A stretch of DNA of 64,000 nucleotides from Dichetophora obliterata. Its lineage: Eukaryota > Arthropoda > Insecta > Diptera > Sciomyzidae. Shown here piece by piece: positions 1 through 10,574 of the stretch (its first letter is position 1; each line of letters opens with the position of its first letter). The translations under genes and the position numbers were made by a program. The stretch covers positions 303,311,408 through 303,375,407 of the forward strand of contig OY986435.1 in NCBI GenBank assembly GCA_963920525.1, written 5' to 3'. The notes beneath the pieces were generated by a model. The model was not told the DNA's origin and did not search any database. It saw only the letters and a program-made list of their open reading frames with translations.

Positions 1-891
1 GAGTTTTTGATTAAATAAACGAAAATTTCAATTTAATTTATAAGTTTTGAGATAATTTACTAGAATTTTAGTTCTTATCAACTGAGAAACTTGAAAATAT
101 TTTTCAAGTTTTTTTATGAGTAAGTATCTTTGTCTACATTTAAAAAAATAAATTGTACATTATTTATCGGTCAGTTAATTATTTATTAATAAAAAAAGCA
201 AAGTTTTCATTATAAATATATTATGATATGTTTCAGTTTTAGAAAAAAAATGTCCAATTAGTTATACAAAAATTTTATAATAGTCATTTATTGTCGAGCT
301 ATAAAATTCATAAACAAAAATTAAATATGTCTTAAAATAATCAAACCTAAATCTTCAAAATCTTCATGGTGAGGTTTTCGGAAAAAATATGGGATATTTT
401 TTTGTAGAGCATTAAATTTCCCACAAAATTTTTGGAAAACATTTTTCTGCACAATCATTTAAAGAGTAGGTATGTATTTTTTCTATTGGACTGAGAAAAA
501 AACTGCAATGCGGAGCATCTTCCTATTAAAATTAAAATTAAGGGTGTCTAGCAACTCATTTTTTCATGTCACTTTTAAAAAAAAAATTGATTTTTTGACC
601 CACCCCAGTAAAGACTATACATTAGGGGTTATTCTATTAATTTTGGGGGTCATTTCATTTTGGGTTAAGATTTTTTTGTATGGGGTTTATTTAATTTTTT
701 TCGTGGGGATATTACATTTTGGCTTATTTAATTTTTTTCGTAAGTTGTTATTTCATTTTAAATTTGGATGTAATTTCATTGCATTTCTTTAATGGGCATT
801 TTGTAATTTTTTTTCCTTTCGGGCTTTTTTTTATTTTCGTTGGGACTTATTTTATTAGGGCTAATTTAAATTGGGGGCTATTTCGTGGTGT

Positions 892-922
<31 letters not shown>

Positions 923-1909
923 CTTAAAATTTATAGCATAGTTTATCTTATACATATTTTAAGTATTAATAAAATGCAAAAAATAAAGTATTTAGTACTA
1001 TAGCCCATATACTCGTTGATTGAAGATATTACTTTTAAATATATTAAAATATAAAATATAACTAAATATTAAATTTATTTACAATGCAATTACAATTTAT
1101 TTACAAATTTATAACGTTGTGCGTGTTTCAAGACCATCCAACTTGCTCCACTTAAAAAATTAATAAATCGGGAGTATGAAAGCGACTCAAATCCAAAATA
1201 TTTCCGCCTTATATTCCTAAAAATTTTGTAATAAGATAAAGATAAAATTGTCCGCTTATAAGAGCTTTGCGTTTGCTTACAGTAGATTTTTTTCATAAAT
1301 AAACATATTTGTGTGTCCGCGTCCGTTTATCGTAAAGTCCGTGTATGAGCGAGCATTTTCGATGGAAGAAAAGTCAAAAATTGTTCGTTCCCACGAATGT
1401 GTCTGCTTATAGGACATGTCCGCTTTTTAAAGCATCCATCTATGGGAGCTTTTACTGTTATTTACTTACATTACAAGGTAACAGTGATGTTTTTATTTAT
1501 GTAAAATTTGTTGAAAAAAAAATTTTAAAAGTGCAGGCAAGCAAAATATTTTTTTCCAACAATTTATGTTCAAGATTTAATTGCATTTTTTCAAAATTTT
1601 AAAATAGTTTCATTTCATAGGCAAAGGGGGATACATCCCTTGATCCCCTAGCTATGCAACTGTTCCGTACCCATATGTTTCCGATTGTTTTTTTTTTTAA
1701 AGTTAATGTTAAAAAGTAAACAAATTAATGCCCTTACTGTATGTATGAAATTAAATCAGGCTATACAAATTATTGAACATAACAGTAAAAAACATTGAAC
1801 AAAGAAATACAAATAATTGACAGCAAGAATAAATCTTACACCTGTGTTCTAATATGGCTACGAATAGATTCTTTTAAGCCCTAATAGTTCTCCTGAACAA
1901 TTCCAAGGG
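1..1909. other. AT-rich intergenic stretch, no gene recognised
   Basis: No supported gene. It contains a (TA)n microsatellite at about 895-921 and, at 600-880, low-complexity DNA in which T-rich units such as TTTATTTAATTTTTTTCG recur about 40 bp apart, giving long but meaningless open frames rich in Phe, Leu and Ile. Short open frames at 1090-1296 (minus) and 1345-1602 (plus) show no motif or codon signal. Confidence 0.6.
895..921. repeat. (TA)n microsatellite
   Basis: An uninterrupted run of alternating T and A of about 25 bases. Confidence 0.9.
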
Positions 1910-1999
1910 TTGAATTCCTACCGAAAGCAGGTCAGAGCAGCCATCAGTATCCGAAGGGCTGGTGCCGTGCAAAGCACGAGGCTTACGAGGCAAATGCCT

Positions 2000-2870
2000 A
2001 AGGCGGCACATTTTAAATGGCGGCAAATGGTTGACTGTACTTCAAATTTATCGCACATTGATCAAATGTCCATTATTCTTCGTTACGTGACATTATGTCC
2101 TGATGAAAACAAATATAAAATCAATGAACGTTTTTTGTCTTATGTACCATGTATGGAATTAGCGGGAGAAGGAATTACAAATGCTATTATTTCTGAATTA
2201 AAAAATATAAATTCAGATATTCAGAATATTCGTGGGCAAGGATATGACAATGGCACCAACATGGCCGGAAAGATTAAAGGATTACAAAACCGTATTCTGG
2301 AATTGAACTCGCGAGCTCTATTTTTATATGAGCAGGAGCTCATGTCACAAACTAAATTTTATGGTGAATGATACTGCTAAATTGGCCGACAACCAAGCCT
2401 TTAAATTCTTTGAAACAGTATACAAATGTTTTGTATTTTTCTCAGAATCACCGAAACGCTGGGCTGTATTACAACAATTTGCTGAACCCAAAAGTATTTA
2501 TTTGAACAATATTTCAACAAAGACTTAAGCGCAACTCATTTATTTGATGAAATCAAAACACTCCAATCATTACTTCAAGACAATGGGGTGAAAACACCGT
2601 TAGGTTTTCTTAATAAATAAAATCCACAAATTTGGTCTTGTGCCAGTTTATCCAAACTTAGAGCTTTGAAGATTTTTTTGACGTTGTCAGTGACAATAGC
2701 CTCAGTCGAAAGTAGTTTCTCGAAACTTTAATTTATCAAAAATTATTTACGCACTACAATGGGACAGGAATGACTTCACAACTTAGCAATGATATCAATT
2801 GAGTCGGGTTGTTGAATTGCATTCCACGAGAAGACGTCATCAGAAAATTTGCTGAAGCTAAAGCGTGACA
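2000..2870 (+). pseudogene. hAT transposase relic (ZMYM1/TTF-type hAT)
   Basis: Decayed remains of a hAT-superfamily transposase of the kind annotated as zinc finger MYM-type 1-like in animal genomes. Readable blocks in order: DCTSNLSHIDQMSIILRYV (about 2032-2090), the family hallmark GQGYDNGTNMAGKIKGLQ (2234-2290), a CHKLNFMVNDTAKL block in the next frame (2340-2385), FFSESPKRWAVLQQF (2438-2485), and the C-terminal dimerisation region with LTLSVTIASVESSFSKL (2676-2732) followed by YLRTTMGQE. Frame changes near 2330 and 2490 and stops in the C-terminal region make it non-functional. The N-terminal zinc-finger half is missing. The upstream part of the first open frame (1910-2000) does not match the family and may be a deletion junction. 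Confidence 0.85.
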
Positions 2871-3080
2871 AGTTACATTCAACTAAACAACAAAAAGTAA
2901 CCAACTAAATTCAAATAGTTCAATTTTCAATTTTCAAAAAAAGATTCCTTTTTATAATTTCTAACCACATTTGCTACAGACTTTTTTCATATTTCTTAAT
3001 TACAAACTATTTTCTTTATTAATTCTAAATGGCATGTAGTCTATTCTATGCATCTGTGTTGAACACAAAAATTGAATTTT
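2871..3080. other. AT-rich spacer
   Basis: No coding or structural signal seen between the hAT relic and the following MITE. Confidence 0.5.
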
Positions 3081-3290
3081 ATGACTAAACTCAAAGTATC
3101 GTTAAAAACAATATTTTAATTGCACGAACTACGACCGAGTTTTTGCAATATATAAACCGTTACAAACAAAATATGTGAAGACATAAGTGATGATCAATTC
3201 TGGGCAAAAAATGGATATCTGTATACTTATTCAAATTGGCAATAAAGTTAATTCCATATCGCATTTTTACGATATTTTGAGTTTAGTCAT
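3081..3290. mobile_element. 210-bp MITE with 22-bp terminal inverted repeats
   Basis: The left end ATGACTAAACTCAAAGTATC and the inverted right end GATATTTTGAGTTTAGTCAT match over about 22 bases with one mismatch. The interior is AT-rich and non-coding. No convincing target duplication is visible, so the superfamily is open. Confidence 0.65.
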
Positions 3291-3643
3291 GATTCCTTGT
3301 GACCACAGATATTAGAAACAAAAATTTTAGGGCGGCTTTTTAAAAGTTTGCCTGGAACGGCATTAAAGCTTTTCACGCCGCCGCGAAGGACTACAGGCAG
3401 ATTGACTCGAGAAACTGATTGACTTGCACCTAAGGAATGATAAAATCCAATTATCAACCAACCAATACGCATACACGAAAGGGAAATCGGTTGAAACGTC
3501 ACAGCACTCACTAGTAACCAAAGATATTCAGGCCTCCACAACAAAGAATTCGTACTAGATGTTTTTCTAGATATTTTAGGTGCATTATCAATGTTTTAAC
3601 TACTGCAATCCTTAGTGGATTACGTGCAATAAAAGCGCCACTA
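3291..3643. other. Unassigned sequence with an 85-codon minus frame
   Basis: A minus-strand open frame (3544-3287) has somewhat mixed codon use (it contains LPVVLRGGVKSFNAVPGK) but I recognise no domain. It could be a relic exon of an element. No function is claimed. Confidence 0.3.
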
Positions 3644-3741
3644 CCCAGCAAAAAAAAAGCTTCCAAAAGAAGCTAAAGTGGAAATGAAAGTCTTGAATTC
3701 CGGCCCTTCCACTTTCATACCCAGAAGGCATTCTTTTAACA
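3644..3741 (+). mobile_element. Terminal fragment of CCCAGC-ended transposon (same family as 59552)
   Basis: Begins CCCAGCAAAAAAAAAGCTTC and continues through AAGTGGAA, CTTTCATACCCAGAAGG and CATTCTTTTAAC. The same order of blocks occurs at 59552-59648 in the same orientation, so this is a dispersed element end. The match stops exactly where the CAC...GTG element starts at 3742-3744, and the expected continuation is not found after 6040, so it is an end fragment truncated by insertion or deletion. Confidence 0.75.
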
Positions 3742-3769
3742 TACACTGAACCAAAAAGGTACATTACAT

Positions 3770-4060
3770 TAATGAAAAGGTGCATTAATTTCAATGAATT
3801 ATTCATTGATTTTGGTCCAATGAACTGTGGTCATGGATTTCAATAAATTTTCTTCATACTTTAATGAATAGTTCATTAAACTTAGTAATTTACAATGAAT
3901 GGTTCCTTGAATATCAATGTACACTTCATTGAATTCAAGGAACACGTTCATTAAAAAATGCCAAAATTAATAATTTTTTCATTAAATTTAATGAAAAGTT
4001 CATTGAATTCAATGTAAGGTTCATTGAATTCAATGTATAGTTCATTGAATTCAAAGTATG
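3770..4060. repeat. Left subterminal repeat array, TTCATTGAATTCAATG type
   Basis: About ten degenerate copies of an 18-21 bp motif centred on the palindrome ATTGAATTCAAT, in partial tandem spacing, for example at 3990-4055 where three nearly regular units occur. Mirrors the array at 5540-6005. Confidence 0.8.
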
Positions 4061-4577
4061 AAAGTTATCAAAGTATCCATGAACACATAAAATTGTTGGA
4101 ATGAGGAGAAGTTCTTCTCTCCAACAGCAAGGATTAATGGTTGAGTATTTTCGCCTTTAGTTTTTAAAAACTTAATATGCTCCTCGACTCCCTGGATGCT
4201 GCTTCCAACAAAAACGAATGCCTCTTGGGAACTGGTAATTGTATGCTTTAGGAAATTTTTTCTTCCAAAGATGTCTTTACTGCATACTTTTTGAGTGGGC
4301 ATCCAATACCCATGAAGGCTCCAAAGAAGTTTCATAGCAGTACTGTCTGGAAAGATATTAATTGAAAAAAATAACTATTTATTTATTTACCCTCAAGAAA
4401 AATTAAGCTTACCACTGTAATGAGTGAAATCTTAAATTTCTTCCAACTTGCCCGTAAGGCTTTATCTTTTATGTAGTTTTCATCCTTTAAAAATTGAAAC
4501 ATTTTTTGAAAATGATGGCAGCAGTCACTTAAAATGCCAGGTATATTTCCGAAAGCGACGGAGAAATCTTTATCAAT
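4051..4577 (-). pseudogene. Unrecognised element-encoded protein relic, two exons
   Basis: Two coding-looking blocks on the minus strand inside the CAC...GTG element. The first (about 4577-4400) reads IDKDFSVAFGNIPGILSD then a Lys/Trp-rich stretch and ends at a donor-like GGTAAGC. The second (4357-4051) includes KLLWSLHGYWMPTQ and SSQEAFVFVGSSIQGVEE. A TTTCCAG acceptor precedes the second block. The reading frames do not join cleanly across the putative intron, so either splicing is different or the gene is broken. The codon pattern and amino acid composition look like real protein, unlike the flanking repeat arrays. I cannot name the family; it is probably a product of the element or of a related autonomous copy. 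Confidence 0.45.
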
Positions 4578-4835
4578 CTAGAAGATATTATAAATGAATA
4601 TAATATATTTATTTTTAATTTAATGAGATCTTTTTTCGTTCAATTATATCACAGCTGTTAAATTGCGATTACAATTAGTAATTAACAATTTTTTTTTTTT
4701 TTTGTATCAAGACTATGCACAACACGTAAATGCTTTTTAAAGGCTGAAAAATTACTAAATACTAGATTGCAAATTTCATTGCAACAGCGGTAAACACTAT
4801 AAGCAGATATGATATGATTTTTTTTTTATATGAAC

Positions 4836-5357
4836 CAGGGACCGTACCGGTTATGGTTTTTATCAAAAAAGTCAGATATTAACAGTTTTTATTTAACTTG
4901 TATTTTTTTCCGACAAAAATACTAGTTATTTAATGCCTTTTATTTTTTCGGGCAAAAATAACTGTTGCTTTTGACTTTTATTTTTTTGGTCAGAAATATC
5001 AGGCAATTTGAATTTTTTAAAGGCCACTTGAACCTCAAAGAAAAGTTTTATGCAATTTTAATCGTCTCATCAACGCGCACATTTTGAGAAATAAAACTTT
5101 TTAGTTTTTAAAGTTTTTTATTCGGCCTTTGAAAAAATACAAATTGCCTGATATTTTTGACCGAAAAAATAAAAGGCACAAAATAACAGTTAATTTAAAT
5201 TTTTATAGTAACAGCCAAACATTTAAAAGGCATTTAATATTCGCAAAGCTGATGCCATTACGATAATAATGGTATATTTAAAAAAGTCTTCCGGCTCCTT
5301 TTTCGTTATGCCTTTTTCATCTGAAAATTTTAAAATAACAGTTATTTTCGGTCCCTG
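4836..5357. mobile_element. 522-bp hAT-type MITE with perfect 8-bp TSD
   Basis: Ends CAGGGACCG...CGGTCCCTG, with the inverted similarity continuing inward (AAAATAACTGTTATTTTCGG type sequence). It is flanked by identical 8-bp copies of ATATGAAC at 4828-4835 and 5358-5365. An 8-bp duplication and CAGGG termini are typical of hAT elements. Internal inverted segments (around 4960-5020 and 5120-5170: AATTGCCTGATATTTTTGAC) make it largely self-complementary. Non-coding. It sits inside the CAC...GTG element, so it is younger. Confidence 0.9.
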
Positions 5358-5539
5358 ATATGAACTAATAGTAATTTAACAGATTTAAATTTTCTTTTAC
5401 ATTCAAAGCACAACATTTTTTTCACTTTTAATTTAATTTGTTATCACCTTTTATCTAAAATTTACACACACAATTGCCACACGTCTTCACGACTTCGCGT
5501 TTCTCTTCAAACAAAATTGGGAAGGGAATAAATTAATAT

Positions 5540-6005
5540 ACATTGAATTTAATGAACTATGCATTGCATTTAATGAACTATACATTGAATTCAGTGAACT
5601 ATACATTGAATTTAATGAACTATACATTGAAATCAATGAAAAATACATTGAATTCAATGAACTATACATTAAATTCAATGAACTATACATTAAATTCAAT
5701 GAACTGTACATTAAATTTAATGAACTATACATTTCATTTAATGACCTTAACATTGAATTCAATGAACTATTCATTAAAAATCAATGTACGGTTCGTTAAA
5801 ATTTGATTTACAACTGGAATCAATGTACTTTTCATTGATATCAATGAAAAGTCCATTAAAATAATGAAAACAAATCATTGATATTTATTTAGACATTTTT
5901 AATGAATATAATTTCATTGATTTCAATGAACAGTACGTTAAAAACTATGAGCAATTCATTAAAATTCAATGATTTGTTCATTAAAATCAATGAATTAATT
6001 TTAAC
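5540..6005. repeat. Right subterminal repeat array, ~21-bp palindromic units
   Basis: A dozen near-tandem 21-bp units of the type AATGAACTATACATTGAATTC at 5543-5800, then looser copies to about 6005. Since 21 bp is seven codons, both strands carry long spurious frames with a seven-residue repeat (YSSLNSM and MNYTLNS types). The motif is the same as in the left array in inverted arrangement. Confidence 0.85.
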
Positions 6006-6040
6006 GTACGCTGTTCATTAAATTTGTTTTTTTCTGTGTA

Positions 6041-8009
6041 GGCGTAGGAAAAACAGTTCGGTACCATTTTCTCCCGTGTTTCTCAAACGATTTGAATAAT
6101 TTTTCTTTCAAATTAATAAGAGTAGGGAGAAGTATTGCACCAAAAACTTTTTGTGACCTTTGACCTGAAATATGAGCATTCAAAACAGAATTTCTTAAAA
6201 TAAAGTTAAGCTATAAGAGATGCAAGAACACGGAGTAAGAAAAAATTTTAGACATTGCTGAGATATATAAAAAATATGGCAGACATTCCTCGCTCTCACT
6301 TACGGAGACCCTATAATAAGCATTTTTGTATGTAACATGTGCGAATATATATTGGGATTGTGAAATTTCTTACAAACAGTAAATTTTGAAAAATTCCCGT
6401 AATTTCCACATCAAAACTATGACGATATCTCGAAAACTGTAGCTTTTCTAATGTATTTTTGTATGAAAAGTCATTGGTTCAGAAAAATAACGGTATACAA
6501 AAGATTTTCTTTAGTAATATTTCTCACGAATAATGTTTTAAAAAATTTTCCAAAATTATGACATCAAAATTATTGCCTTGTCTCGAAAACTGTAGCTTTT
6601 CGCAGTACATGGTATTTTTTTAGGAAAAGTCGTTGATTAGCACTGAGCGGCAAACTGAAAATCGAAATAAATTCGTTTTTAACCGTTTTCTACGCCCATC
6701 TGAGCGATTTCATATCTGAGCTCAAAGCGATTTCATATCACATTGTAGATCGAAGGTCACTGTGAAAAGGTCGAATTTCGACCACTGGCGATTTCTAGTC
6801 TTTCATATTTCTTGTTTTTCGCACTCGTCGTTTTAAGTCGTTTCATAATTACATAACATAAGCAATTAGTTGATTATGTGGCCGCATTATTGTCGGCAGA
6901 ATTGCAGTTGTTTCCATCTTCGATAAAATCTCAATCAAAATTTAAATTCAAATATTAAAGACTCCACTTAAACTTTTTTTTTTTAAATGTTGCTGGGCAT
7001 TTCCAGAAATCACTTGAAAAAAAAATATCGCTGTGTGAAAGCAAAAAATACCCCACATTCATGAATTACTGCGGTAATTGAATTAAATTATAAGCCATTA
7101 CAAGCAAAATACATCATTTTGTTCACTTAAGTTTTTGGCGCAACTATAATCAAGGTCTCAGCAGAGAAACAGCTACCTCCCGACGCGTCCAAGACCTGCT
7201 GACCGAGTGCGTCCATTGCGGGGAATGCATGCATGGTCATTGCGAATCGATGATTAACATTTAAGTGTATGTGGGCAAACATTAAATTTACAAAAAAAAA
7301 AACAACAACGACAAAAACGTTCGACGATTCCGTGCAGTCGATAACAGTAACAATAATGAAAAAACCTTAAAATCGAATGAAAATAAAAGTAACGTTAACG
7401 TAAGAGCCGCAAAGGCTACGTGCGCGGCATAGTAACGGCTTCGGAGCTTGAAAGTCAGCTCTTGTCAGCGCTCACTTCAAGTTATTGTTAAAGACTTTTG
7501 CTTTGCTTTTTTTTTATTTTGTAAAATTTTGTTTTTTAAGCATGAGTGCGAGCGAATATAAAAGAAAAACCAAATTCGATAAAGTGCTTACATTTACACT
7601 GTGAATATTACATCAATTACACATAACAACAACAACTACATTTGTAACAATTAACCGTAAGTCGGCTTGTTCGCAATAAAACCTGACTTTGACCCTAACA
7701 TTCGTTTGCCAAAAAAAAAGAAAAGGCAAAGAAAATAAATTAGCGTAAAATTTCAAGGTGATATCATACAAGTTTTTAGGGTCTTTGGATGTTTTATTGT
7801 TTCTAGCGATACATTATTTCTTACTTATCGGTATTTTGCAGGATTTTTGTGTGTGACCCACAGATAAACAGATCAATGAAATAATGGTCAGTTATTAACG
7901 TTAAAAACAAATTGATCCGTGCTAAGCCAATGCCTATGCTTCTTATATTTTTCGCATAAATAACACTTGGCGAAAAATTTAACAAAAATGCTTGTGTACT
8001 ACCACAAAT
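6041..8009. other. Intergenic, imperfect ~166-bp direct repeat at 6331-6640
   Basis: Two copies of a segment containing TCTCGAAAACTGTAGCTTTTC occur at about 6427 and 6593, with loosely matching flanks. A short minus frame at 6183-6041 has coding-like composition but no recognisable family. At 7557-7564 a TATAAAAG is followed by a leader-like stretch and a GTAAGT donor at about 7659. Nothing else is supported. Confidence 0.5.
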
Positions 8010-8088
8010 GTCGGCCTTTTTAGTCTAGTGAAAAGTGCGCTAGACTATCAACTCAGAGGTCCCCGGTTCGAATCCGTGTTTCGGCATG
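8010..8088 (+). repeat. tRNA-like head of a SINE
   Basis: Box A-like TAGTCTAGTGAAAAGTGCGC at 8021 and a perfect B box GGTTCGAATCC at 8065-8075 sit at tRNA spacing, with partly pairing ends (GTCGGC and TTCGGCAT). The unpaired body and the unrelated AT-rich continuation to about 8260 point to a tRNA-derived SINE rather than a functional tRNA gene. Confidence 0.6.
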
Positions 8089-8409
8089 GTTCTTTTCGCT
8101 TTCTTTGTTCTTTACTACATTTAAGAATTACTGAAACATAAAATCCACAACTAAATTGTAGAAAATGTGGATTTATAGGACAGGAACAACTGAGGGCTGG
8201 AAATGCTTGCCGAGGTTAAGGCTTAACACTAGCCTCGGTTATAAGCAATTCAAATTGTCTTTCACGTTTGTTCCGCCTGATCGATAATTCACGTATGGTT
8301 CCAATCAATTCTTCCTCTAACAATCTATCCCTTTTCTTTTCAGTCAAAGACACAACGTTGTTTGTATAAGGCGCATGCCTTGGTTTTTTGCTCTTTTGAA
8401 AAAAAAAAA

Positions 8410-8702
8410 TCGTATGTATTTTTGACCATCAAGTCTGAACCATTGAAGCTATTTACCTTATATTCACAATATGTGTTCGTTTTGTTCCCCGGAATTTTGT
8501 TGTTTTTTAGATCCCCCTAGGTGGCGCTTTGGTCGGTTTAAAAAAAATATATATATAAACCGATGAAAATCGACCACAGCGCCATCTACGGGGACCTAAA
8601 AAAAAAACAAAAAAATTTCGGAGGACAAAACGAACACATTTTGTGAATATAAGGTGGTTAGCTTTAGTGGTTCAGACGTGATAATCAAAAATACATACGC
8701 AC
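8410..8702. mobile_element. Fold-back MITE, ~145-bp arms
   Basis: The left arm begins CGTATGTATTTTTGACCATC and the right arm is its inverted counterpart ending AAAATACATACG. Both arms carry CTTATATTCACAA, GTGTTCGTTTTGT and a GGTGGCGCT/AGCGCCATC block, meeting at an A/T-rich centre near 8545-8565. Arms are imperfect (roughly 80-85 percent by eye). Non-coding. Confidence 0.75.
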
Positions 8703-10259
8703 CAACGTTAAGATTATATCTTGAATTTTGTAACTTTTTTTGTTTAGGAATTTTTAACAATAAATTTTTTATAATGTGAGACCGATTTTAGTTTGAATTG
8801 GGTACGAGGATTTCATTTCTAGCTTCAGGTTTGCTCTAGCTGTGCACGTTTATATACAAAAATTTGTTTAAAAAAATTGCTAATGAAAAAATTCATAAAA
8901 TTGAAGATGTGATAGGGTATAGTGCACCTCTATCGACCCCTTTTTTTTAATAAATTTTCATTCCGGATCCGAAAATCGCCCAGGCAACATAGGTTTGCAA
9001 ATCGATAAAGCCTTACGTGCAATGATAGCTTAATATCGTTAAAAGGCAATAGCAACCCGTATAATTTATTTTACACTTAACTGCACAAGGTATTTAATTT
9101 TATTTCCTTTTTTTGCAATTATATATGTATTGTATATTTATTTTGTATAAATATTATACTTAAAAAATGTATGTAATTAAAGGGCAATAGCAACACATGT
9201 AAAAGACAGAAGTACTGAAGCTTATGTTCCTTTTTAATATTATTATACATGTTTTGCTTCTTAGTATTATATTTTAATAAAAATTAATTCAAATTAAATC
9301 AACAAAATTTTAATGAAAGCTTAAAAAATTGGGTCTTATTATTTAAAAATATTTAAGTTGTAGTTTTGTCTTTACAAAATTAATATATGATAGGGTTTTG
9401 GATTTTGATACGAGGATACTTTTTTTTCAAAAGTGGATACTTTTGGATACTTTTTTGATTTTTTGCAGGTATACTTTTCTTAGAATCGTAGCGGCAACAC
9501 TGACAAGAGATCTTTCTTTGCTTTAGCAATTTATTGGTACCTGAAAAAAATAGACGTCATACCAGGGCACGTAATCGGACATGGATTCCGCCAAAAGGTC
9601 TGCCACGACTGATAAATAACATGTTACTTAAAATTCTTTTAAATCTCCATAATAGAGAAAAAGTGTTCAAATATATATTTTGATGGTACTGAGAGCCGAT
9701 CACAATTTGAATTTAAAAAAATGGCAGTAAACATTAGTAATGGCAACAAAAGTAAGAAAATGGTTCAATTAAATAAATAAAGCTATCAAATATTTTCACT
9801 TCTTTGAAGGAAAAAATTTGTCACATAAGGTATATCACGTAAAGTATCATACTGTGGTTTGTATAAAAATAATTAAAAACATTTTTCAACGAAACAATTA
9901 TGAATATGTAGCAATATTATTGCAGATTTTATTAAAAAACTTTAATAAAAACTCGTGCACACTTCGCAAATTTATTCGTTTATATTGATGCAGGTACAAA
10001 CCACTTCTATTTTATGTCACGTAATGTATCATTTTTTGTGGCTTCTATCTGAGAGCCGACCTTTGACAACTCTTAGCTTTTACACCTTGTTTAGTGCGCT
10101 TAATAAACCATTGAAACATCGCAATAAGAAAACTGTAAGTTTACATTTTCTTTGTTTTTCTACTCATCACAGTCGTACGACTGTCACGTGCGTAGCTACA
10201 AGAATGCCCTTATATTATTATAGTCTTATATCATTATAAGCAATAATTTTTTCTTACTA
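8703..10259. other. AT-rich intergenic, no gene seen
   Basis: Very AT-rich with short runs such as a recurrent GGATACTTTT at 9413-9475. The 94-codon plus frame at 9955-10239 has no recognisable motif. Confidence 0.5.
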
Positions 10260-10285
10260 CTTTTTTACTTTACTTCAAATAACTA

Positions 10286-10574
10286 TACTTTACATTACTT
10301 TACTTTACTTTACTTTACTTTACTTTACTTTACTTTACTTTACTTTACTTTACTTTACTTTACTTTACTTTACTTTACTTTACTTTACTTTACTTTACTT
10401 TACTTTACTTTACTTTACTTTACTTTACTTTACTTTACTTTACTTTACTTTACTTTACTTTACTTTACTTTACTTTACTTTACTTTACTTTACTTTACTT
10501 TACTTTACTTTACTTTACTTAATTTTACTTTACTTAACTTTACTTTACTTTACTTTACTTTACTTTACTTTACT
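10286..10574. repeat. (CTTTA)n pentanucleotide array
   Basis: Nearly pure tandem CTTTA for about 290 bp, with small interruptions near 10520-10537. It passes directly into the hexanucleotide array at about 10574. Confidence 0.97.

Larger units (their letters stand above)
3744..6038. mobile_element. CAC...GTG DNA transposon with palindromic subterminal repeats (CACTA-like, inferred)
   Basis: Termini are CACTGAACCAAAAAGG on the left and, inverted, CACAGAAAAAAACAAATT on the right, each flanked by TA. Inside both ends lie arrays of a short palindromic motif built on TTCATTGAATTCAATG (3770-4060 and 5540-6005). The middle holds a minus-strand coding relic (4051-4577) and a nested hAT MITE (4836-5357). 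CAC ends backed by arrays of short subterminal repeats are the architecture of CACTA/EnSpm elements; the assignment here is by architecture only. TA flanks could also be part of the termini, so the duplication length is uncertain. Confidence 0.65.

Noticed and set aside
472..1003. Two plus frames of 94-106 codons rich in Phe/Leu/Ile
   Set aside because: They come from T-rich low-complexity DNA and a (TA)n tract.
5487..5806. Overlapping frames on both strands with a seven-residue repeat
   Set aside because: They follow from a 21-bp palindromic tandem repeat and are symmetric between the strands.
5540..6005. CRISPR-like array of regular repeats
   Set aside because: Units are directly adjacent palindromes with no unique spacers, in a eukaryotic genome, and a mirrored array lies at the other end of the element.
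8010..8088. Functional tRNA gene
   Set aside because: A and B boxes are present but stem pairing is poor and the sequence runs into a SINE-like body.
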